Source: JAAGZL01 sp964628835 | GTDB lineage: Bacteria > Pseudomonadota > Gammaproteobacteria > Chromatiales > Chromatiaceae | Direction: 5' to 3' | Length of the DNA stretch: 40,749 nucleotides | Assembly: GCA_964628835.1 (NCBI GenBank) | Contig: CAZVME010000025.1 | Coordinates: 1-40,749 of the forward strand | Shown: positions 34,470 through 40,749 of the stretch, in pieces | Layout of the letters: every line of letters begins with the position of its first letter | How positions within the stretch are numbered: the stretch's first letter is position 1 | The notes under the pieces: model-generated | Seen by the model: the letters and a program-made list of their open reading frames with translations, nothing else | What the model was told of the DNA's origin: nothing | The model's database searches: none | Position numbers and translations under genes: made by a program

Positions 34470-35745
34470 GTTGCATCCGTTGTTCTATGGTGTGCAGGTA
34501 GCTTGTCTTCATTGCCTGTTCAAATTCAGCGTTGTTTTGGTAGTGGTAACCGAACACCGGTTGCCACATTGTGTGGTTTTCCATGCAGAGATAGAAGAAC
34601 ACCTCATCCTGCCACCGGGGTGAGAAACTGTTATAGGCGTGAGAGAACAGCTCCAGTTTGGTTTCTGTGGGGTATGAGACTTTACCCGCTGCTTCTACCA
34701 TGGGCATCTTCAGAATTTTGCTGCTGAAGTGGCGCTCGCGGATCTTCTTTAGTACCGGTTTTATGAAGGTCAGAGTGCCAAGTGAGATCATTGCCACTTC
34801 GGATGGTTCAAACGTCTGCTGTAGTAGCTGATATAGCCTGGAGTACTCTTCCTGCCAATCTGCGTAGTGGATTATGGGGTGGAAATGGAACCCAACTACC
34901 GCTCCTTTATCTGCGATCTCCCTGGCAGCCTGCAGCCGTCGTTGCAAGGTTGCGGTCTCATGTTCCTCATTCTGGATGATGGTCTCGGTGTTCAGGGACC
35001 AGGTGCAGATTATATTTGCCGGGATATCCACCCGGCTGAGATGGGTTATGTTGGCGGACTTCGTCTTCAGCTCAAGTATCACATTGGGGTTGCTGTCGGC
35101 GAACTGAATTAAGGCGTCCAGCAGCTTGTAGTTGTTACCCCACATGAGTGAATCTGAGGATTGTCCGGTGCCAATGTGGTAGGTTTTTTCCGGATCAAGT
35201 TCCAGTCGCGTCAGCTTATCGGCAAAGCCGGTGTCAAAGATGACCTGATTGTCATGGTAGAACGATTGGATGCTGCAGTAGCTACAGTCAAAGCCGCAGT
35301 TCTCCACCGCATCCAGGGTAAGCAGGTTACAGCAGCGGGTCTTCTCCGATGCCACCGGGCAGTAGCCCAGTCCCATATGTTCTCTGGAGGTTGTGACCGG
35401 GACTGGCTTGGTGGCCGTGGCTTCGGTCGGTGGTGTGTGGTATTGATTTGGTGCCGCCTTTAGCTGTAGCCACTTGTCGGTGAGTTGCCGCAGCAGGGCC
35501 TTCTTCCTGTCCCGCCCTTGCTTCCCGTCGGCTGAAAGACCGGACCATAGCCCAGTGATGTCACCCTCGTCCCAGCGGTTCAGATCCAGTGCAATCTCCA
35601 CAAACTGCCGCAACTCCTGTAGGGTGAAACGGTGTATGGATGCCGTCTCGCTGGTGAATAGCTGCTGCTCAGAGGTTAGGTGTTGGAACGAGGTCTGCCG
35701 GGAGATGCTGGAGAACTTTTCGGCGTAGGTTTGGGAGTGGGGCAT
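34462..35745 (-). CDS. Spore-photolyase-like radical SAM protein
   Basis: A 427-residue protein of the SPL/COG1533 group. The radical SAM cluster motif is CX3CX2C: C150-GFD-C154-SY-C157. The downstream CTWSLNTETIIQNEEHETAT and REIADKGAVVGFHFHPIIHY match the SPL pattern of a strand, EHxT and a HP-rich turn. Residues 1-120 are an extra helical region. The site where Bacillus SPL has its hydrogen-donor cysteine (AACTSD) reads GTGQSSDS here, with Q195, so the classical spore-photoproduct mechanism is unlikely to apply unchanged. The organism is not expected to make spores. The first ATG has no clear ribosome site. It lies 31 bp after the WD40 gene. Confidence 0.88.
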   Translation of the reverse strand: MPHSQTYAEKFSSISRQTSFQHLTSEQQLFTSETASIHRFTLQELRQFVEIALDLNRWDEGDITGLWSGLSADGKQGRDRKKALLRQLTDKWLQLKAAPNQYHTPPTEATATKPVPVTTSREHMGLGYCPVASEKTRCCNLLTLDAVENCGFDCSYCSIQSFYHDNQVIFDTGFADKLTRLELDPEKTYHIGTGQSSDSLMWGNNYKLLDALIQFADSNPNVILELKTKSANITHLSRVDIPANIICTWSLNTETIIQNEEHETATLQRRLQAAREIADKGAVVGFHFHPIIHYADWQEEYSRLYQLLQQTFEPSEVAMISLGTLTFIKPVLKKIRERHFSSKILKMPMVEAAGKVSYPTETKLELFSHAYNSFSPRWQDEVFFYLCMENHTMWQPVFGYHYQNNAEFEQAMKTSYLHTIEQRMQHG

Positions 35746-35776
35746 GGGTCAATGGATTGATTTTTGGAGTGTACTG

Positions 35777-36742
35777 CTACTGTTTAGCCGTATTCTGATT
35801 CAGGTCATAGAAACGTACGCTTGCATCGTCGCTGGTGGTGGAGATGTAGCGGCCGTTGGGGGATACGGCAATTGCCACTCCACACAGCTCATGTTTCTGA
35901 AAACGCTGCACCGTCTCACCATTGGCCGGGTTAAGAAACAGCACCGCGCTGTCGGTCTGCCGGCTTATGGATGCCAGATAGTCACCCTTGGGCCCAAATC
36001 GGATTTCGTTGATGATCCCGCTGTGCTCGGTCTTCAGCTGCTGCATCTTGCCATCCGGGATGCTCCAGCGGTACAGGTGAAACCAGGCTCCGCCATACAG
36101 CTGTTTGCCGTCTGGGGAGAAAACCAGGGTGCGGGCATCTGACCCGGGATCAGGCAGCCGTTTTGGCTTTTGGTCTTTGTGCCATAGCCACACCTTACCG
36201 TCATCTCCGCTGGATGCCATCCAGTCACTCTCATGGTGCGCAGCCACTGCGCGAATCGCTCCGCTGTGTTTGGCGGTGTTGGCTAGAGCGGCAAAATCGG
36301 ACAGGCGCCACTGTCGCGCCACGCCATCTTCGTGGCCGGTGAGGATATGGTCCGCTTGCTCATTGGCGATAAGGTGGGTGATGGGTGATGGGGTGGTGAT
36401 GGATCTTAACTCTTTACCGTTCAGGCTCCACTCCACAATCCTGCCGTCGTAACCGCCGGAGATCATCCTGTCGTCACCTTGTAGGAACAGGATGCCGTTG
36501 ACCGATCCTGTATGCGCCTTCCATTTTCGGACATCCGAGCCATCTGGCATCTGCCACAGGCGGATATAGCCGCTCCAACCACCGCTGGCCGCGAGGCTGG
36601 AGTTGTTGGAGAATGCCAGGGTGCTGCCGCCGGAGTGTGCGTCTTCATGTATCACCTTGGCCGGATGTCGCTGGGCATTGCTGATACAGGCAGTGGTAAG
36701 CAGGCAGGCCAGGACAAGTGAGACTAGGCGGGTGGGCGTCAT
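35777..36742 (-). CDS. WD40-repeat lipoprotein
   Basis: A 321-residue protein with a short signal and lipobox TTAC (C19), thus a lipid-anchored extracytoplasmic protein. Six to seven WD40 blades follow from about residue 35: for example LAASGGWSGYIRLWQMPDGS, MISGGYDGRIVEWSLNGKEL, WMASSGDDGKVWLWHKD and YISTTSDDASVRFYDLN. It should fold as a beta propeller and serve as a protein-binding platform. It is the first gene of the minus-strand operon, so the promoter should lie just before 36742; I see no clear one. Confidence 0.88.
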   Translation of the reverse strand: MTPTRLVSLVLACLLTTACISNAQRHPAKVIHEDAHSGGSTLAFSNNSSLAASGGWSGYIRLWQMPDGSDVRKWKAHTGSVNGILFLQGDDRMISGGYDGRIVEWSLNGKELRSITTPSPITHLIANEQADHILTGHEDGVARQWRLSDFAALANTAKHSGAIRAVAAHHESDWMASSGDDGKVWLWHKDQKPKRLPDPGSDARTLVFSPDGKQLYGGAWFHLYRWSIPDGKMQQLKTEHSGIINEIRFGPKGDYLASISRQTDSAVLFLNPANGETVQRFQKHELCGVAIAVSPNGRYISTTSDDASVRFYDLNQNTAKQ

Positions 36743-36863
36743 GTTTGATGCATACTCAAGTGGTGCGATTTGAGCTGTCGCAGTGGATTAAGTGTGATGG
36801 AGTGCCAATCTACCCAGTAAGAGTGTGGTAGGTCAAGGATTAACCTCTTGCTACAATGGTAGA

Positions 36864-37190
36864 ATGATGCAAATACATATGGATATCAAAATGTTGCTGC
36901 TGCTTGCAGGATTTATGTTCCCAGGCCTGGTTTTTACCGGTACGGTTGCCGATCAGGTTTCTGAACCGGCGCCGACCGGAAGCGAAGCCCCAGTCGCGTC
37001 TGGCACAAAAACGGAGGAGATTGGCCGCTTGCAGCAGGATCTCGCAGCGAGCCTGGCAGAGATTAACGTCATTAATGAGCAGAATGACGCTCTGCACTCC
37101 AGGATGAATGCTCTAAAATCACGCATACGGGAGCTTAAAAAGATGGTGTTGGATGAAAATCCGCCGGGAGATAATCCTGATACAAGATGA
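36864..37190 (+). CDS. Small exported coiled-coil protein
   Basis: A 108-residue protein with an N-terminal hydrophobic segment (IKMLLLLAGFMFPGLVFTG, about 8-26) that looks like a signal peptide. A Pro/Ala-rich stretch comes next, then a coiled coil (about 55-97: IGRLQQDLAASLAEINVINE and DALHSRMNALKSRIRELKKM) and a short polar tail. I chose the ATG at 36864; ATGs at 36867 and 36879 and a GTG at 36825 are alternatives. No family is recognised. It is divergent from the WD40 operon. Confidence 0.65.
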   Translation: MMQIHMDIKMLLLLAGFMFPGLVFTGTVADQVSEPAPTGSEAPVASGTKTEEIGRLQQDLAASLAEINVINEQNDALHSRMNALKSRIRELKKMVLDENPPGDNPDTR

Positions 37191-37348
37191 AGCCAACATA
37201 GGGTTTCACACCAGATGGCAGTTGGGTTAAAATCTCATCCCGGATTAACTTGGGCCTGGTTCAGGTTCGTATTCCAGCAAGCAGGCTATGCAACCATGAT
37301 GCTTAGCCTTATCCATTTTTCGTTTTGTTAAGTAGGAAAGAGTAGAAA

Positions 37349-37783
37349 ATGGCAAGAATTACCGACACTATGGCGGGTGACCATCGTCGCTGCGATCTTA
37401 TCTTTGCTGAGGCCGAGGCCTCTGTTTCTGATTCAAACTGGGATGTTGGAACTGCGCAGTTCAACGAGTTTCATACCGCCATGGAGCACCACTTTTCCAT
37501 GGAAGAGGGGGTGTTGTTCCCGGCATTTGAAGAGGCATCTGGCATGACCATGGGCCCAACTCAGATGATGCGTATGGAGCACACCCAGATGCGCCAGCTC
37601 TTTTCTGATATGGCCCAGGCGGTGGAAAAACAGGATAAGGATGACTATTTGGGTCTGTCTGAGACTCTGATGATGATTATGCAGCAGCATAATATGAAAG
37701 AGGAGCAGATGCTCTACCCCATGACCGATCGCACCTTTGGTGGTGGCGCCGATGAGGTCCTGGAAAAGATGAACGCGGTATAA
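37349..37783 (+). CDS. Hemerythrin domain protein
   Basis: A 144-residue single-domain hemerythrin-like protein with the set of di-iron ligands: H12 (DHRRCD), H42, H47/H48 with E52 (FHTAMEHHFSMEEG), H78 (MEHTQM), H114 and E118 (QQHNMKEEQMLYP). Such proteins bind O2 or react with NO. The GTAGGAAAG ribosome site before the ATG is good. It is followed closely by a DUF2249 gene and an NnrS-like membrane protein, a trio typical of nitric-oxide response regions. Confidence 0.93.
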   Translation: MARITDTMAGDHRRCDLIFAEAEASVSDSNWDVGTAQFNEFHTAMEHHFSMEEGVLFPAFEEASGMTMGPTQMMRMEHTQMRQLFSDMAQAVEKQDKDDYLGLSETLMMIMQQHNMKEEQMLYPMTDRTFGGGADEVLEKMNAV

Positions 37784-37819
37784 CCTATGGGCCGGCCCCG
37801 GGCCGGCGAGTCATTAGAT

Positions 37820-38077
37820 ATGGAACACTATCTTGACGTCAGTATGCTGGAGCCATGTGAACCCATGGAGCAGACGCTGGCGGCAATTGAGAATCTGCCT
37901 CAGGGTGATTATCTGAAGGTGATCCATCGGCGTGAACCTCATCTCATATATCCCATGCTGGAGAAGGCGGGTTTTGCCTGGCTAACCGAGCCGGGCGGAC
38001 CGTCTGAATTTCAGATCTACATCTGGCATCGGGATGACCAGATTGCTAAAGCTGCAGTAACCAGTCGATCAAGCTAG
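37820..38077 (+). CDS. DUF2249 domain protein
   Basis: An 85-residue protein with the DUF2249 pattern: EHYLDVSMLEPCEPMEQTLA, then LPQGDYLKVIHRREPHLIYP and LEKAGFAWLT. The fold is TusA-like and small; members are associated with hemerythrins and denitrification or NO defence, with unknown biochemistry. I chose the ATG at 37820, where the domain begins; an in-frame ATG at 37787 would add 11 unrelated residues. It is 36 bp from the hemerythrin stop and 10 bp from the next start. Confidence 0.88.
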   Translation: MEHYLDVSMLEPCEPMEQTLAAIENLPQGDYLKVIHRREPHLIYPMLEKAGFAWLTEPGGPSEFQIYIWHRDDQIAKAAVTSRSS

Positions 38078-38087
38078 ACTCTGTACT

Positions 38088-39431
38088 ATGCTCAACACTG
38101 CTAATCTTTCCTTGGACCAGGCGCCTCCAATATCTATTCCGTTGCGCTTTTTTCTGACTGCCCCCCTATTTGGAATTGCTGCGGCCCTGCTGATGGTTTG
38201 GTACGGCCCCGAAGTGATGGCTTCGCGCTGGTCGCCCCAGATGCTGGCCCTGACTCATCTTCTTACCCTGGGGTTTCTGGCCTTGGTTATGACTGGGGCA
38301 CTGCTACAGATATTGCCGGTACTGGCCGGGGTTGCCGTACCCAAGGTGGTGCTGGTGGGGAATCTGGTGCATCCACTGCTGACAGCTGGAACCCTGGGTC
38401 TGGTCGTGGGGTTCTTGCTGGGTTCAACTGCATGGCTCAAGCTTGCTGTGGTGGCCCTAGCGGCTGGTTTTCTTATCTACATTCTGGCGGTTGCCGTGGC
38501 CCTGTGGCGGGTGGATATACCGAACAATACCGTCACCGGGATGCGCATGGCGCTCCTGGCGCTGGCAGTGACCGTGCTGTTGGGGCTGAGTCTGGCGGCC
38601 GGTCTCAGCGGTTGGGAGACTTTGACCTACCCAGCTCTGTATACAGATGTTCATCTCACCTGGGGTATGTTGGGCTGGGTGGCGCTGCTGCTTATCGGGG
38701 TCTCTTTTCAGGTGGTTCCCATGTTTCAGGTAACGCCGGAATATCCAGAGTGGATGCGGCACAAGTTGCCTCGACTGCTGCTGGTTGGGCTGGCCATATG
38801 GACCATGCTGCATGTTGCCGCGATTAAAAAACCGGCCTTGGAATCCTGGTCCTTCCTCTGGCTGATAATCATATTGGCCGGCTATATCGCCTTTGCTGTT
38901 GTTACCCTACGTCTACAACAGAAGCGCAGGCGCAAGATTACCGATGTCACGCTGCTGTTTTGGCGCATTGGAATGACTGCAATCCCAATCAGTTTTCTGA
39001 TCTGGGGTGTTGGTCGACTGTTTCCTGCGGTCAAGGAGCTGGTGGATTTGGATCTGTTGCTTGGGGCATGCATGATCTTTGGTGTGGCTATCCCACTGCT
39101 GAACGGCATGCTCTACAAGATTGCGCCGTTCCTCTCCTGGTTCCATCTGCAAAATCGGCAACTGGCCACAATGTGCATGACCGTAAAGGTCCCGAATATG
39201 AAACAGTTCCTGCCGGACAAATGGGCCAAGCGCCAGTTCTGGCTCTATCTGCTGGCGCTGATCACCACTCTGTTGTCTGTATTCGCTCCGGCTTTACTGG
39301 TGCGCCCGGCGGGTGTGTTGCTGGGGCTGTCATTTGTGTTGTTGGGCCATAACCTGTTGCAGGTGGTGTTGCGTTATCGGCAGGTCAGTGCTGAGCTGTC
39401 CGAGGCGGTCACCGTCAGTCAGGAAGGGTAG
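38088..39431 (+). CDS. NnrS-like / heme-copper-oxidase-like membrane protein
   Basis: A 447-residue membrane protein with about 12 helices. It has the histidines expected of the NnrS/cytochrome-oxidase-subunit-I-like group: H57 in QMLALTHLLTLGFLALVMTG, H95 in GNLVHPLLTAGTLGL, and a later one in YTDVHLTWGMLGWVALL. Such proteins protect cells from NO or accompany denitrification and cbb3 systems. The gene order hemerythrin, DUF2249, this protein supports an NO/O2-related role. Whether it binds heme or copper cannot be read directly. The ATG at 38088 is 10 bp after the DUF2249 stop. Confidence 0.85.
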   Translation: MLNTANLSLDQAPPISIPLRFFLTAPLFGIAAALLMVWYGPEVMASRWSPQMLALTHLLTLGFLALVMTGALLQILPVLAGVAVPKVVLVGNLVHPLLTAGTLGLVVGFLLGSTAWLKLAVVALAAGFLIYILAVAVALWRVDIPNNTVTGMRMALLALAVTVLLGLSLAAGLSGWETLTYPALYTDVHLTWGMLGWVALLLIGVSFQVVPMFQVTPEYPEWMRHKLPRLLLVGLAIWTMLHVAAIKKPALESWSFLWLIIILAGYIAFAVVTLRLQQKRRRKITDVTLLFWRIGMTAIPISFLIWGVGRLFPAVKELVDLDLLLGACMIFGVAIPLLNGMLYKIAPFLSWFHLQNRQLATMCMTVKVPNMKQFLPDKWAKRQFWLYLLALITTLLSVFAPALLVRPAGVLLGLSFVLLGHNLLQVVLRYRQVSAELSEAVTVSQEG

Positions 39432-39453
39432 GGAATGCAGCCACGAGTGGCAG

Positions 39454-39483
39454 TTGTCCTGTTGATAATAACCTACTTATAAT
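39454..39483 (+). promoter_or_regulatory. Possible sigma-70 promoter
   Basis: TTGTCC (39454-39459), an 18-bp spacer and a perfect TATAAT (39478-39483). It could give basal transcription toward the chemoreceptor locus; it begins only 23 bp after the NnrS-like stop. Confidence 0.35.
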
Positions 39484-39601
39484 CGATGCTGGCTACAGCA
39501 AGTTGACCTTATGCGGAAGGTCAAAGGTTACATTGCGGCAACAGCAAATTTACACCTTACAAGTTTAATCCTCATTAATTTTTGTTAGTTTCAAAATAAA
39601 C

Positions 39602-39628
39602 TAAAGCCCCCTGTCTCGTGGCCGCTAA
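39602..39628 (+). promoter_or_regulatory. Sigma-28 promoter of the chemoreceptor gene
   Basis: TAAAGCCC (39602-39609), exactly 11 bp, then GCCGCTAA (39621-39628). The -10 matches the FliA consensus at 7 of 8 positions and the -35 at 5 of 8 with ideal spacing. The same GCCGCTA core occurs in the fliC promoter of this window. Chemoreceptor genes are classic FliA targets. Confidence 0.8.
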
Positions 39629-39636
39629 ACTGGTTA

Positions 39637-39700
39637 GTGCGGTGCCGGTATCAACTTTTTGATGGGGCCGACGCCGTCTTTACACCGCACGGGATGCGGT
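39637..39700 (+). promoter_or_regulatory. Structured leader with two alternative hairpins
   Basis: GTGCGGTG (39637-39644) is complementary to CACCGCAC (39683-39690), enclosing a smaller ATCAA/TTGAT hairpin. The same ACCGCA (39684-39689) can instead pair with TGCGGT (39695-39700). The pairings are mutually exclusive, as in attenuators or riboswitches. I could not match it to a known riboswitch consensus, including the c-di-GMP-I class often found before such genes. The start codon is 50 nt further on. Confidence 0.45.
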
Positions 39701-39750
39701 AAAAGATTACAACGCCCAGTTCATTATCATAATATAATGCAGGTAAAAAT

Positions 39751-40500
39751 ATGAATCAGGTACTCGGCAACTTAAAGGTAGGCCACAAGCTGTGGCTCAT
39801 CAGTATAATCGCTTTTATAGGCAGCTTCTTGGCCTTAGGCATGTCCTTATTCTCACTTAAACACAACATGCTTGAGGACTGAAGGGCGGAGATCCAGAAG
39901 TTGGTGGAAGTAGTCCACAGCCAAACTGTTTTTTATCATGACTTAGAGATGGCTGGCACACATTCCAAAGAAGCGGCGCAAAGCCAGGCGCTGAAAGCCA
40001 TCGCTAAAATGCGATATGACGAATCCAACTGTTTTTGGATTAACAGTATGCAATCAAAGATGGTGATGCACCCCATTAAACCAGCGCTGGACGGCAAAGA
40101 TCTTTCCCAACATAAAGATGCCAATGGCCTTTTGTTATTCAATGAGATGGTTAAAGAAGTAAACAAGGCTGGTTCCGGCTTTGCCAACTATTATTGGCCC
40201 AAACCGGGTTTTGATAAGCCGGTGGAAAAACTATCTTTTGTTAAAGGTTTTGAACCCTGGGGTTGGGTGATTGGTACAGGTATCTATATTGATGACGTAG
40301 ACCAGGTGTTTATGCAGGAAGCCGGTTCACTTGGTGGGGTAATTCTGATATTCATAGTGGCGGCCGGCGTTATCTCTTTCACTGTTATACGCCAGCTCTC
40401 AGGACAGATTGGGCACCTGCACAACATGATGCAGACGATCAATGACAGCGGCAACCTTACCCTCGCTGCCAGCCATGGAGAGCGAAGCGAAGGCTGGTAA
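39751..40500 (+). pseudogene. Methyl-accepting chemotaxis protein with Cache domain, disrupted
   Basis: From the ATG at 39751 a chemoreceptor frame runs with an N-terminal membrane helix (LWLISIIAFIGSFLALG), then an in-frame TGA at 39880-39882 (codon 44), where the family usually has a basic residue; a CGA-to-TGA change would explain it. The same frame continues with a single-Cache sensor domain (ALKAIAKMRYDESNCFWINS, DGKDLSQHKDANGLLLFNEM, FEPWGWVIGTGIYIDDVDQV), a second membrane helix and the start of a HAMP domain (MMQTINDSGNLTLAA). It then diverges into SHGERSEGW and stops at 40498-40500. No signalling domain follows. No downstream start would restore the first helix. Confidence 0.85.
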
Positions 40501-40749
40501 ACCCCGGTAGTCGTGAGGCCGCACTGCTTACCCGTCGTGCGCATAGCGCCAGAGGGGAAGCAAAGTAGGCTTCCGAGCACGGCGTCCAGTCATTCGGGAA
40601 CTGGCAACGGAGCGGTAACGAGCTTGCGATGTTGTCGCGCAGTGCCAGTGACCGGGACGGCCGGGGCAATAACAGGTTGTCGAAGATCGAGTGCCTTTTG
40701 GGGACTTGGATGTCCCAAAAGGCATCACGAGATCAAAGACTCGCTTATC
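40465..40749. other. Self-complementary tract interrupting the chemoreceptor (mobile element or structured RNA end?)
   Basis: Where the HAMP sequence breaks off, the DNA becomes a series of nearby inverted repeats: CCAGCC/GGCTGG (40469-40497), CGTGC/GCACG (40536-40581) enclosing GGAAGC/GCTTCC (40556-40574), CCAGT/ACTGG (40586-40604), and TGCCTTTTGGG/CCCAAAAGGCA (40692-40724). No credible protein is seen on either strand. Such density suits a structured RNA such as the 5' part of a group II intron (a GTGCGC occurs at 40537) or a transposon end. The window ends before any intron-encoded protein or right end could be seen, so the identity is open. Confidence 0.35.

Noticed and set aside
39637..39700. 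c-di-GMP class I riboswitch
   Set aside because: The class I core features (the conserved A-rich joining segments and the tetraloop-receptor pair) are absent; only generic hairpins are visible.
39880..39882. TGA as a recoded sense codon (Trp or selenocysteine)
   Set aside because: Other genes in the window (trmD, sbcB, the first CNNM gene) end in TGA, the position normally holds a basic residue, and no clear SECIS-like hairpin follows.
40457..40728. Minus-strand ORFs of 66-70 codons at the window end
   Set aside because: They arise from the GC-rich self-complementary tract and show no protein family features.

Overview
The window reads as chromosome of a flagellated gammaproteobacterium. 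The evidence is the rpsP-rimM-trmD-rplS operon beside ffh with a divergent ypjD-type gene, an FlgJ with a built-in muramidase domain, exonuclease I (SbcB), and sigma-28-type promoters in front of fliC and a chemoreceptor. Gene content (hemerythrin, DUF2249 and NnrS-like membrane protein, a periplasmic thioredoxin) would suit a sulfur-oxidising, Chromatiales-like lineage. I am confident only of the class. There are no phage genes, tRNAs, rRNAs or CRISPR arrays that I can see.

Layout. (1) 1-9932: late flagellar genes in assembly order: flgI (cut by the window start), flgJ, flgK, flgL, then a 433-bp gap with a palindromic REP/MITE-like element and a sigma-28 promoter, then fliC, flaG, fliD, fliS and a small FliT-like chaperone. 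(2) 9933-14728: a convergent ypjD-type cytochrome-assembly membrane protein, ffh, and the rpsP-rimM-trmD-rplS operon, closed by a strong UUCG terminator. (3) 15194-22661: a four-gene operon with two different PrkA-type AAA+ proteins flanking a YeaH/DUF444 vWA-like protein and SpoVR. (4) 22832-26239: sbcB, a 94-residue conserved-looking protein, an ankyrin lipoprotein and two small unknowns. (5) 26502-32560: two overlapping CNNM/CorC-type CBS transporters, a universal stress protein, a Na/phosphate cotransporter with a PhoU tail, and an AEC permease. (6) 36742 down to 32548, minus strand: a tightly packed operon of WD40 lipoprotein, spore-photolyase-like radical SAM protein, an unknown helical protein, a periplasmic thioredoxin-fold protein and a repeat protein. 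A single in-frame TAG separates the last of these from an Hpt phosphotransfer domain. (7) 36864-39431: a coiled-coil exported protein, hemerythrin, a DUF2249 protein and an NnrS-like membrane protein, probably a nitric-oxide or oxygen response set. (8) 39432-40749: a sigma-28 promoter, a structured leader, a chemoreceptor gene broken by an in-frame TGA and lost after the HAMP start, and a densely self-complementary tract that may be the end of a mobile element or ribozyme.

Most interesting for follow-up: the double-PrkA/YeaH/SpoVR operon, whose first AAA+ protein has an altered P-loop; the WD40/radical-SAM/thioredoxin operon with its stop-interrupted Hpt domain; and the decayed chemoreceptor locus with its alternative-hairpin leader and structured 3' tract.
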